From Branchiostoma floridae (lineage: Eukaryota > Chordata > Leptocardii > Amphioxiformes > Branchiostomatidae): DNA of 64,000 nucleotides. Below, piece by piece: positions 11,707-23,400 of the stretch. The position numbers were made by a program, and so were the translations under genes. Each line of letters begins with the position of its first letter. The first letter of the stretch is position 1. The stretch covers positions 8,678,579-8,742,578 of the forward strand of contig NC_049994.1 of the NCBI RefSeq assembly GCF_000003815.2. The letters are read 5' to 3'. Under the pieces are notes generated by a model. That model was given only the letters and a program-made list of their open reading frames with translations, made no database searches and was not told the origin of the DNA.

Positions 11707-14700
11707 AGTTTATTGGGAAACAAGTTTCCTTTTTTCCGTATCATAAGTAGACAAATTTGAAGCGATAGAAACCTTTATCGACCAAATTATTCAGTGGGTC
11801 GCTACAAAAATATTAGAAATTGGCTAATAGATTGAATGATTGCCATTGAGTTAGTTTTTCGCAACCCGTACTCTAGTGACCGGTCAAGTCCTCTGGTAAG
11901 ATATTCCTCCGAAGTTGGCCAATTTCTACATTCTTTATTTCCACTAAATGTCTGAAAGAAGATCCAAATGACGATGTAAATAGTCAGATTCGTAATTTCA
12001 TGACCCTGTCCATATAAATTTTGGGCCGTATTGCGATGCCCTCCAAGGTCGTTGAAAGTCAAAAGGTCATGTAATACCATGGCAACAAAATGGACAATGT
12101 CAAAGATGCTTGTCTTCTATGAGAACAATTAAATAGGTATTAGCGGAACCGATCATTGTGCAGAAACTGGGTGTAGTTTTGTCTAATTGAGATTATCGGT
12201 CATCATAAAAACGTCAATCCTGTTACGGGGCACCTGAGCAGTTGATGAGGTGGAAGCCATTTTGAATTGGGACGAAGTTCCCCGAGGGATCACGACAAAA
12301 CACGATCATGACGTCGATCACGGATGGACAACATCATCAGTGGTTTTATAATCTGTCACCATAAAATCTGCTCAACGTACTGCAAGCTGGCAACCACCTG
12401 TCAAGCCTGTTGTCGGCCTTTGTCCTAGTTGGAAAATCATCTGCTCAACTTTTTGGTAGCTGTCCCGTCAATGTAGACTTCACCTGTTTTATGTTACCGT
12501 ATTATGATTAACCGACCTGTTTGATGGATGTTAACTCAATGGCTTCCAGACTAATCATTCAAACAATAGACCTCTTGTGACACCATAGTTATAAACTGAC
12601 ATGAAACGATATAGCATCACAATATGCGGTAATCTACCCGTAATTCTATACACCCTCCCCCTTTAGCAACTACTTGTTCACACAGTCTCGGCGCTTTCAG
12701 ACTCACGAAGCCGGGACCCTACGGGGTCGAGGGCGGTGAGTGTCTGCGCCACGACCCCGTGAGTTTTACCCCCACCAAATCTGGTTCCCATTTACCCTAG
12801 GTCTGTACGACCGTGGGAAAGTCCTCCGTGTACTGACATCTTGATCCTTGCCTTGTGTTCGGTAGCCTTGGGTTCTTGATTAAAACGTACTGGGGGGAAA
12901 ACACTCCCCATTCTGACGAACAGTGTTCGGGCTGTTCACACAAATGAAGTACAGCTTTACGTGTCAGCTTCGGCCATGAGAACCTGCACACGACTTTATT
13001 AACAGCTTTCAAACGCACTGGAGAGACGTGTCAGCATTCCCAACTTCTGAGCTGTTTTCTGGGGTGTACTAGCTATGAACTTTAGGACGGGTGTGTGTAA
13101 AGGTGGGAGGGGGGCACGCGATTTTCCCGACACCCCTGTCTATGTGATAAGTAGCCGGGGTGGGTGCTTGACCGGCCCCGAAGACTCGTAGTCCCCTCTT
13201 GCGTACCGTTGGTCGGTCACGGTCCTAATGTGGACCATGTGGAAGGATTCCCGTCGTTTGGCAGACTAGGCACCGATCCAGAAGCGAGCACCTTGAACAC
13301 TGCAGAGTTCACACAGCGGTTGTGCAAGGTGCTCGGGCAGGTGGTTCGCGTTTCTGGGCAAATTTAGATCATCAACGCTAAAGAGACGCACTAGAAAACA
13401 CTGTGGGATCAAACATTATATTACATATCTCATATGGGTTGCGAACAGCACAAACTTACATGCCTTCTAAAATGATAAAAAAACGCAATTTATCTTAATA
13501 ATTCATCAAACATGGTAGAAGTAAACAGAAACATCTAGCGAGTAGTAAGGAGCACAGGTATACTGAAAAATCTTTTGATTTGTTGAGCAATATGACTAGT
13601 AAGTGTAATGTCGGAACATCATTCAGAGGGGCGTTCCTGGCCATGTAGGACGGTGACGGTCCCCTTCCTCAAAAGCGCCACCTAACTTGCGGTTCACCTT
13701 TAAACCCCCATCCCCAGAAAAAATGGCTGAAAAGTCTTTCATTAGAAGAGTTCAAAAGATGCCAACCTTTGTAACCTGTGCAGATTCTGGAGATGATGAT
13801 CTTTGAATGATGCTGCAAATCCTTGTAATAGCCCACATAATGAATTTTGAGATCTTCGGTAATTCTAATACAAAACTTGGGGCCCTTGGACAAAACATGA
13901 GCTTTCATGAAGTATACATGTTGTCAGTCGTGTCGTTCATTATCTATACACCAGACGAAGATTCATCATCATCATGCATCTAGAATATTAATAGGGAAGA
14001 GGCATGTATCTAAAACGTTAGATATAGTGGTAGCATAGATGCAGATGTATTGTTTATTCAATTGTAATACTACATGTGATAGTACTTAGTCTTTAGTATC
14101 CCATCATGGGATTTGCTGCATTTAGTCCATGTGGGCAGGAACATGCAAATAAAGATCATCAATTAATGTTCGGGTGAGGTACATAAGATTGTGGATCTTT
14201 AAACTTTGGGTCAGAATTTTACTCTGAGGAATTTCTAGATTTCACCTTTCAACTTTTGCGACTCTTTGATTCATGGATCATTTTTAACCTTCAATTTCAA
14301 GACTAAGACGTGTTGAATGTAACTTTTACTCGGCTATTTGAGGTTTAAGAAAACGACTCAGTTATACTGAGATTGGTGGAAATTCTAGGTATGAAAAATC
14401 TTGAATTTATCTATCACTTTTTGATGCTTTCCTTTATCGTGTGCGACTAAATGGACCTAAATTCAACGCTGATATACCGTTTAGTTTAACCTACTATTAA
14501 CCGCTCCGCCATCCTTTAAATACTTAAGAAGCTGTTGGTATGTCGTTAGCAGAGTCTTGATCGTCTTTTCTATCGACCCCCTGATTACGCGTCTACAGCA
14601 CTAATCCTGTCAGATCCTTCCGTCTGGGACTGAGACATGCCCTGTTGACACATGTCAATCATCGTCGTCTAATTGCTTGTTTTTCCTACTTAAAGAATCA

Positions 14701-14858
14701 AAACAAATATAAAGAGAAAACGTCACCGCTGTGAAGGAGTATGGCATTTTGTATGAAACAAATAAACAAAGAAAGACTGGCGTTGAATTTGTTAGAGGTG
14801 ACCAAGTCAAATAAAAGACCAACAATATATGGATCCTCAATTGAACATTAACCGACGA
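11707..14858. other. gene-free stretch
   Basis: No supported gene. A GC-richer region at about 12650-13370 has several open frames on both strands without family similarity. I could not find matching terminal repeats there. Confidence 0.4.
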
Positions 14859-15137
14859 TTTTTAATTTATCGTCCAAAAACCATTGAGACTACAATAATA
14901 TGAAAATTCATTCAAGTCAAATCTTGAAAGACGAGAAAGGAGATGTAGTGAATTAAGAAATTCACTTTTGGGGCTCTTGGAAATAATTTATCGGTATTTT
15001 TAATCTAATATAACATTCAAAAACCATTGAGACATTAATGTCAAAATTCCTTCAAGTCAAATCATGAAAGAAGAGAAAGGAGTGGTCGAGAAGAAATTCA
15101 CTTTTTGTGCTCTTAGAAACAATTTCTCGGTATTACT
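14859..15137. repeat. two-copy tandem duplication, 143-bp period
   Basis: 'aaaaaccattgagac' starts at 14876 and again at 15019. The following words (cttcaagtcaaatc, tgaaaga.gagaaaggag, aagaaattcacttttt, gctcttggaaa) occur in the same order in both units. The two units differ by scattered substitutions and small indels. Confidence 0.85.
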
Positions 15138-16022
15138 GTGAGTATTGTGGTCTGTACATAGTGAATGGGTTGATTTATCTTTTCGTAACAAAGTTGTCAG
15201 AGACTAAAATATGGCATAGACGTCCGGTCTAACCTCAAGTATGGTCGGAAAGATAAGGTAGAGGTCCCAGTAGAGGCATATACCGTGTTGGAGACGTGTT
15301 CACAGCGCTAACTAATCATCTACTGTACCGGGTTCCCACGATCGGGGCTGAGACCGACCTCTCATCGTAACTCGTTAGCGAACGATTGGCGAGGGCTCGG
15401 CGGATTCCGGGGATGTTCCGGCCCGATAGAGACGTGCGGAGCGCCCCGCTAACAAGGGAAGATGACGAGTGAGACAGCTGGTCCTCAACACTTGGGCTTA
15501 CCGTGAGATATCGGCACAACTACTGTACTGATAAGGGATTCCCATGTATTAAATAGGGCCAATGTAACATGCATGATAGACGACGAGCTATGGTTCTGTA
15601 TGTTCTAATGCTATGCAGTCTACGGAAGTTCATAGGTACTACTATGATACGAGAAGAAGACAAGAACACGTGTGTTGTTAGTCTATGGCAGTGTGTTGGC
15701 AAGATTGTTGCTGCAGAAATGTATCTTTCTTTGATAGTTGTTCTTTTGTGCACACGTTTTTGGGTAGATAACAAGACTCATGCCCTATCTCTTCAGTCCC
15801 CAATAGGCAATATTTGACTGAGCTCGTATGCATATAGCATATATATACATAATTTATATCATACATATACAGAACTTACATGTAGATAAACCCAGTACAG
15901 GATCACAAATAGCCAATATGTTTGTCATGCAGTAGGAATAAGTGCGTACTGCTTGGAAGTGTCACTGTGTCATGGATGTACATGTAGTAATGTATGCTGG
16001 GTGGTATGTACTAGTACATGTA

Positions 16023-16193
16023 TGTAGAAGCCGCTTAATTGCACACCCCATTTGCCAGTGCTTTTCGTGCAATTATCCTATCAGTGCAACAAAGAAGCTA
16101 TTAAGCTGGACCACACCACCACGGGATTTGGGGATTTCGTGCAATTAACAGAAATGTGCAATTATCCGTCGTGCAATTAACAGGTTTCTACTG
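16023..16193. mobile_element. short pogo/Tigger-like MITE (CAGTGGAAGCC family)
   Basis: The left end reads GTAGAAGCCGCTTAATTGCA and the right end TTAACAGGTTTCTACTG, followed by TA. The ends are inverted repeats of those of the 864-bp element at 53067-53930. Internal 'gtgcaattat' words are shared as well. It is a short internal-deletion derivative with no coding capacity. Assignment to the TA-targeting Tc1/mariner-pogo group rests on the CAGT ends and TA flanks. Confidence 0.75.
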
Positions 16194-16556
16194 TATAGTC
16201 TTTGCGTGTCATCTGCTTCTCTTTCAGTTTTATCAGCGAAACGGATCGAATACTGTCCCTAGTAAAGACGACGGGGTATCAGTTTGGCAATGAAGACATT
16301 TCCTCCTTACTGTGACCTTTTCTTGAACTTGACACTGAGATGGGAAAACTCGTAAGTCTGGGGAATTTTGATGGTAGTCGTGAAACATGTCTACTTTCTG
16401 TTCATCTCACGCAAAAGCTGGGCACAACGATTGGTGAACTGTCTGGGATAGACATTTGGCCAATAAATGTCATGCTAATTTCGATTAAAAGTCACACTAA
16501 CGCATTACTTAAGACTGACATTTTGTCTATTCAAAATGCCGAACGAAGTCCCGGAA

Positions 16557-16800
16557 GGACATTTTTGGCTCCTGTACCCTCGTTTCACAACCAAATGACC
16601 TAATTTTTTGTATAGGAGTGCCCTTTACATATGCGCACATGGATTCAACAACAATTTGGGCATACAGTACAACAAAATGCTTAATTTTGCGATTTTTTGG
16701 CCATTTTTTGTCAAAAATAGGACATTTTTGGCTCCTGTACCCCCGTTTCACAACCAAATGACCTGAAATTTGGTAAAGGGGTGCTCTTGATATTTATCCA
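16557..16800. repeat. two-copy repeat, about 165-bp period
   Basis: 'ggacatttttggctcctgta' followed by 'cccgtttcacaaccaaatgacct' occurs at 16557 and about 16722. The intervening sequence, including 'ttttgcgattttttggccat', is partly repeated again near 16850. The minus-strand frame across it is a repeat translation. Confidence 0.75.
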
Positions 16801-17032
16801 AATGACCTATGTATAATTTTTGGCATAAAACACTTCAAAATGATATATTTTGGGATTTTGTGGTCATTTTCAAATGGCCAGAGAGGTCAATGACCTCAAG
16901 GTCGTTGACCCTCCACCTGCAATCTGCACGTGTACATGTCTATACAAGACCTATTTGGCAACCATTCGTGTAGGCTGATTTAATATTCTGAGTAGGTTAC
17001 GGCAGCCAATCAGCGAGCCTGTATATATCTGG

Positions 17033-17690
17033 AAGAGTCCATTCCTGCACGGAGGGGTTAATTTTTATTTTTAAATTCATATTTGGACCAATGATTATGT
17101 AAAGTCTTTTAGTGGGAGTATTTTTGGACTGGTCTATTTTGCAATTTTACATGGGATATGATGGAATAGTCCATTCTTGCACGGAGGGGGGCATTTTTAC
17201 AAAAGGAATAATTTTTGGACTTCCATGACTATGTCAAAGTCCTATTTTAGAGGATGTATTTTTGCACTGGTCCATTTTACATAGGGGTATCACAGGAAGT
17301 GTCCATTCTTGGACGGAGGGGGATTTTTTCAAATTCAGGATGGATGGGTGATGATTCAAAATTTTATTTTTAGCAGATTGAAGTGTTTTTAGACTGGTCT
17401 ATTTTACCTTTTCATGCACGGGGGGACTCTTTTGCTGAGTCTAATTTTGAACTGGGTTTCTGATTCAAAGGCCATGTTTTCAGCGGGAGCATTTCTAGAC
17501 TGGTCTATTGTGAAAACTAAAATGGGGTGCACTGAAAGAGTCCATTCTTGCACGGGGTATTTTTTTAAGATTCCTTTTTGGACTAAACTGTGCTTAGTAA
17601 AAGTGATTTTTAAGCAGAAGTGTTCCGTTTTCACACATGGGTGATTTTAGAACTGTCTACTGTTGCATGGGGAGGGAGATGGCTGAAATA
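17033..17690. repeat. tandem array, about 120-130-bp unit, roughly five copies
   Basis: The word 'gtccattcttgcacggaggg' (with variants) recurs at about 17037, 17170, 17299, 17407 (diverged) and 17540. Each copy is followed by a T-rich segment and by 'gactggtctattttgc'-type words. Copies are diverged and variably deleted. The open frames at 17404-17644 on both strands are inside this array. Confidence 0.75.
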
Positions 17691-17782
17691 TGCTTTATTT
17701 GCTCTCAAGCAAATGTCGGCCTTTCTAGTTTTTCTATTACTTTTCTGTTGTTGTAGTCTACGATAGAAGTAAACAGTACAAT

Positions 17783-17985
17783 GTCTCGTGCGAATACTCT
17801 CCAAGTAGAGATTCGGCTAAAGCTGTTTTTGACGTTTGTTAATGTGTTTGTATCGGGCTTTCTATTTTGTATGGTTTTCTTTATAGAGAAAACGATACAA
17901 AATAGAAAGCCCGACAAATCGCATAAAAAACATTTTAAAAAAGACAACCGGAGCCGAACCTCTGCTTGAAGAGTATCGTGCGACA
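17783..17985. mobile_element. fold-back (hairpin) element with a 27-bp near-perfect core
   Basis: Core arms 17854-17880 and 17887-17913 match at 26 of 27 positions around a 6-nt loop (ttatag). Outside the core, 'tctcgtgcgaatactctcca' on the left is mirrored by 'tgaagagtatcgtgcgaca' on the right, with 'agattcggct' against 'agccgaacct' between them. The whole block is therefore a roughly 200-bp fold-back element. 'gacagtttccgaaa' repeats directly downstream (about 17980 and 18051). Confidence 0.75.
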
Positions 17986-18736
17986 GTTTCCGAAAACAAC
18001 CGAAAAGGCTTTAGTCACGAGAAAAGTAGTCTTGTAGACGATGTCTTGTACGACAGTTTCCGAAACAAGCGCCTGATCCATGTCAATCATCTAGCCCCGC
18101 CCCTGCCGGATCCACCCTGAGCTTGTTTATCCCCCTGCCTCGGTGCGGATACGGGAAGTACATAGCTGAGATGATAGTTGGACTTTGATGTCCCTGAGTA
18201 CTTCTTAATAGTCAACTGCCGACGTTTAGGGCCTGATCTAGGCTATAGGAAATGTTTATCCTAACACGGCTGACATGCCACTTAGCGAGATTAGATGTGA
18301 TACTGTAACTTATTATCTTATCATTCATGGTACTTTTTTTTCAGGAAACATAGTTACTGAATCACAGTGGATGCTTAGGAAGATTCAATAGCCAGTCACT
18401 AATATTGATTGTTTGCTCAGAATTCAACATTAGGCCACAGCAAGTAAATTGTATGGATGATATTATATGCAGATTTGCAAAAATAATGAGATAGCGCGAA
18501 AAAAACAAGATGGGTAAAAAAAAAAAGATGGCTAGATTTTCAAAATAGACACCATAAACGTTGTTATGAATTGAAGTTACAAAACATGACATCATTAATC
18601 CCTGTATTAAAGAAGTGAACTTGTGTAGTAAAAGTGATACTAAAATATATTCTCCCTAACGCAGCTAAGTAGTCCCCAGGACTTGTTCTTTGACCAAAAT
18701 AGTCTCTTCCCTAGTTCAGGATCATTCAGTTCATTT

Positions 18737-18953
18737 CGCTATTTAGTGGGACAAATTCAATGTCAAAGCATAGTCTCTACCAGACTGCCAACGATGGCTA
18801 TTATAGTATAAGGAGAATAATTTGCCGGGAGAGTTTTGCTACTAGAGGAGTTGGCCGCGTATGGGAAACATGAACTTAGCGTTGACAATTTTCCCATTTT
18901 TTTTGCCGAATTCTACGACCCCGTACCCCGGTAGGAAGGCCTGGTGGAGGCTA
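18737..18953 (+). repeat. dispersed repeat (copy 1) related to 37190-37390
   Basis: The ordered words 'tttgccgggagag', 'ttgctac.agag.agttg', 'aaacatgaac', 'tttgccgaattctacga' and 'ggtaggaaggcc' are shared, in opposite orientation, with a block inside the PRMT gene (about 37190-37390). A shorter related piece (tttgccgggagagattggcc) lies near 22360. This is a dispersed family of unknown class. Confidence 0.65.
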
Positions 18954-19342
18954 GGTAAAGCGTGTGTCCGCCGCCGCCGTGGCTGTCGTTAACCACCGCC
19001 CATTAAGCACCAGTAAACTCTCCTGACTTTGATGTTTCCGTAATGATGTAAACTTGGGGAACCCGAAGCCGGACTCAAGAACGAACGCCCCCAAAATCCA
19101 AGGTCTGTCGCTGAGTGACACCCGCATGCCGTTGTGTATACTTTGTCATTACCTTCGTTTTGTGACTGTATTTTTTGTGGTTCAACATCAACCCATGGCC
19201 AAGAAGCTATAGATGGATTGCTATATATTGTTGTCAGGTTTTAGCCCATGGCAGAAATGACTAGATGTTGGCCCCCTGGTGGTTTTCCTTGATACTACAA
19301 CAGAAATCCCGGTTTTCGTATCTACATGTAAACGTGATATCA

Positions 19343-19445
19343 TCTTCTCGAGCACAGGAGCTTTCTGGTGTTCTAAAAATCGTGACCATATCAGTGATAT
19401 GGTCACGATTTTTAAAACACCAGAAAGCTCCTGTGCTCGAGAAGA
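19343..19445. repeat. 103-bp hairpin: 51-bp arms, 1-nt loop
   Basis: Left arm 19343-19393 and right arm 19395-19445 pair with one mismatch. The arm runs from TCTTCTCGAGCACAGGAGC to GTGACCATATCA. A diverged single-arm relative (gagcacaagagctatct...aaaaatcgtgaccata) occurs near 51435-51475 in a GULP1 intron, so this is a repeat family. The translated frames on both strands are consequences of the palindrome. Confidence 0.9.
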
Positions 19446-19934
19446 AGTGATACAAGTTACTATAGAGGTATTTTTGTTGCAGACTTTTAAAACAGAATAA
19501 ATCAAGAAGGGACGGATGGATTTTGCCTTGTTAGTGTTTTATGAAGAAACCTTTAGGATATTGTCCTCGCAGGTGCAAACAAAACTGTTAACGGACAGAC
19601 ACGTTTAGATGAAAACTTCGCTATATACAATGAATACACTGAATGTTTTAACAAAGTAGGGTAGAGATTACTAAAATTTTATTTTGGCATCTTTACATAT
19701 GCAATACATAGTCTTCGATAAGACAAGCCGGATGAGTTTCCCCAACCCCTCAAGATGTAAAAGACTTTGACAACAACAAAAAATATACTTAAACATAGTC
19801 GGCCATTGACTTTTCTCGTTGTTCTGAGAAGCAAGATATACACAAACAATAGATTTCGGTTACACTAATTGCACTTTGTTTTTAGCCGACTATGATTGGT
19901 ACAAGTATAGCAGCAAAGCTGAATACAGCTGGTC

Positions 19935-20205
19935 AGAGTGAGGTTTTGTTGGGATGTCTTGCAAAAATAAACTGCAGTTTAAACAGAATATGATAGAGGG
20001 GGCACATGCACGTTCCCATTTACGACTCTTTCGCATATCGGGGAATATATTGTGTATTTTGCCCAACTTGTCTATTAAAGTACACGTACAGGTTTTGTTG
20101 GGATGGCCTGAAAAATGTACGAAATAAACTGCAGTATACATAAAAGCTGACAGAGGGGGTAAAGTCACGGTCCTATTTACGAATCTTTCACACCTCCGTA
20201 ATTTG
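19935..20205. repeat. two-copy tandem repeat downstream of CREG, about 150-bp period
   Basis: 'ggttttgttgggatg' followed by 'aaataaactgcagt', 'agaggggg', 'cgttccc/cggtcctatttacga' and 'tctttc' appears near 19942 and again near 20092. It lies just beyond the CREG stop codon on that gene's downstream side, so it may be transcribed as 3' UTR. Confidence 0.7.
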
Positions 20206-20409
20206 GCTCGTGCAGCAAGGTTATGGGAAGAGTAATTGAGTGCTTACAAAATTTGAAATACACTTTTAAACTTCTGAATGGCCCCCATATTTCGAACCCA
20301 TTAAAATTAGGTTAAACACAAGTAGAGTTTGCTTTTAACGGGTAGTGGTGCGTCAGATTTTTCTAATAAATGTCTAATTTAAAACAAAGCTTTGAGGCCC
20401 TGAATGAAG

Positions 20410-23400
20410 CTATATCTTAGCGTTGAAGTAGTCTTCAGGAGTGACGATATTTCCTCCGCCGAAGAAATCCAAGACGAAGACAGCTTCAATCTGCATCTTG
20501 GCGAAGTAAAACTTGTGACTTTCCATCTTAAACCAGTCTTCCATGATAGGATGCCTGCGTGTGACAATAAAACACAGTATATTCTTACAATAAAAAGAAA
20601 TTAATGAATATATATGGTATTACAAATGTACATAGATAGAAAATAGTCGGATAGCTACCTACACAAAATAACCAAAATATCGCTTAGTATATTGGGGGTT
20701 CAATGAACGGAAAAAAATACTGTAAGGAAAGAAAGTTTAGAAACTTGATTTCAGTCGATCTGACTCGCGTTAAGACCATATTACACGTAATTCCATTGTA
20801 TTATACATCTTTTGAAAGATTATTCATCACAATTTACGCTAGCACCCCATTTGCTTTGACCGTACATTCATTAGCCGTGCACCATGGTACGTATGTGGGC
20901 TAGTCCCGAGAAAAAAGTGCCAACGACCATATGTCTATTGCCTTCTTTTTTTTTCAAGATGGATATTATATACATGTAGTTGGAAAGCTTGTTTGTCCAA
21001 TGCCCTTTACAATTATACCTCATAGACTGTGTAAAATATATGTCATGAATAGTATACAGTTGTATATATTGGAATAATAAGACATTGTTACCCAAAATAC
21101 TACGTGACTCTTTGGGGTTTTTTATGTTTTCTCCTCAGGAACATGTTACATATTATAACACGAATATCATGTACATATCCGTTGTATACTATATTATTAG
21201 GTTTATCACACACACTTTACCTTGTGAACAGGGCATTTTTGGCAAAGTCGATCTCAGCTTCGGGAACATTGACGACTTTTCCCGACAGGATGATTTTAGC
21301 ACATCGGGGATCTTCGGCGTCCCACTTCTGACTCGCGCAGTACCCGCTCATCACCTCTGAAACAAAACAACAGCATAGGATAGCTGAGTTTTATTTTACA
21401 CAACCAGTTGATCTTAACTACTTATGTTTCGATGCCTATCAGGCATCTTCCTCAGAGCTTCTGACTGGAGTTCTGCTTCTCGCCGCTATATGCATCCGAT
21501 GTAGGTGGCGCTTTTGCGGCGAGAACACAATCCCAAACGTGGCTACATATATAGCGGCGAGGAGCAGAACTCCAGTTAGAAGCTCTAAGGAAGATGCCTG
21601 ACAGGCATCAAAACATAAGTAGTTAAGATTAACTGGTTGTGTAAAATAAAACTTTACAATCCTATAACCTACCAACCTGGTAAAATTATTTTTATTCCGT
21701 TTGGACAAGGGAATTTGTACTGAACGGGTTATGATTACAATTTCCTTATTTTTCCGCTGATAAGTTAGTTACAGTCCATATTGCACGCGAACATAAACAA
21801 ATAAAGTGGTACAAGTTGAAATACACTATTCTTCCAATGTGTTACCAAATCCATGTATACTGCACATTATTTATGTATTACCTGACATGGACAGGGTAGC
21901 GTTGTTGTTGACCTGCAGGTCTTGATCAGTGACATCTAGCGGACTTAGGAATAAGTACGGCACACCGGTACCGTTACCCACAGGACCGTCACTGGAACAA
22001 ACCAAGGGAAACAGCCTAATGTCAGTAAACACAGGGCTCCATACGGAACTTAAATGGGTTGCCCATTGTTGCTGTCGGCCACCGTAGGGTTAGACAATCT
22101 CTCGCTGCGATTTTGTCAGACTACGGAGAACTCAACGTAGCGATGACCATTGCTGTGTCTATGCAGTCAAACGTCAAAAACATTCAGTCCTTGTTCTTCA
22201 AAAATTCACACTGTAAGGAGACCAACTTCTATATGTACTTTGCATTTACGTAGAACAAAATGTAGCTACACAAGCTGGTCCTCGAGAAAACAACAAGCAC
22301 CACAGTTATCGATCCATCACTTGTAAATGGGCGTAAACAACCTTTTTAGGTAGAACGATTTGCCGGGAGAGATTGGCCACCGAGGGGTCAGTTGGCCGGC
22401 CAGACCTTCTCGCGGCTACACTGACTCTCTTGGCCAATTACTCCCGTATGAAGGCTGGTGAGGGCTATATTCTATTGACACCCTCCACTATAAATTCTTT
22501 TCAGGACCAAGGTTCATTTACAGCCTGTGCTTACACAATGTCTCGCTGGCTGGGGTTCGTCGGACCCCCAAGCGCTGGCGGCAACTGAAGGGCCGGCCGC
22601 TAGGAGCGCTATTTTAATCCCACGTTAGACAGACAACAGACATCCTGAGGCCCGCAATGAGAAGGCCCGGAGTTCGTGCACCGGTGGCAATGCAGATTAT
22701 CATCAAGGGATAGGGGCATGCGAAGGATATAGCAAATAGTTTCAGGGTATTGCGCTGGAACAGCCAGTTTCTGATGACAAAAATACGTTTCCATTACTGA
22801 CTACATGTATATTTATGTAGAAAATGCCTTTCCGGACAGAAAAAAAAAAAACACGCTGCAGGCTAATTAGCATATGACCCACTTCCGTCGCCGTAAACGA
22901 TCCTCTTTAGACAGCCTAAAAATACCGTCGCCAGAGACGTCGTGGACAACAACAGTCGCACGACTATATAACTGTTGTCTGTCATGACCAAGGTCCATGT
23001 TTCAGCGGTATACGTCCTTGGGCTAACCATGTGATGTTCACGCCCCCTTGAACAATTAAACACTTACATGTCAACATCGAGGGGTGTTGAAATCCATTCA
23101 AGTAGCCTCTTTACTTTGGGTCCTTTTTCACGCAACTACTATATTTTAACGCAAAATCCGCTTTCAATTCTACATTAATTCACAACTTAGTCTTTAGGTA
23201 CTGGGACACTACCCAGAACAAGTACAACCAAGGACGTTATATAACGTCATATAACGTCCGTGGTACAACAAGAAGGGCAAGGTCGTTTATAGGTGACCCA
23301 CAAACTTATGTACTGTGCATTTTCCCCTCTGCTTCCCCTAAAAATCGTCACAAGGTTTTTAAGTTTTGTTCTGTCCACTTCCTAGTTGTCTCTATAGACA

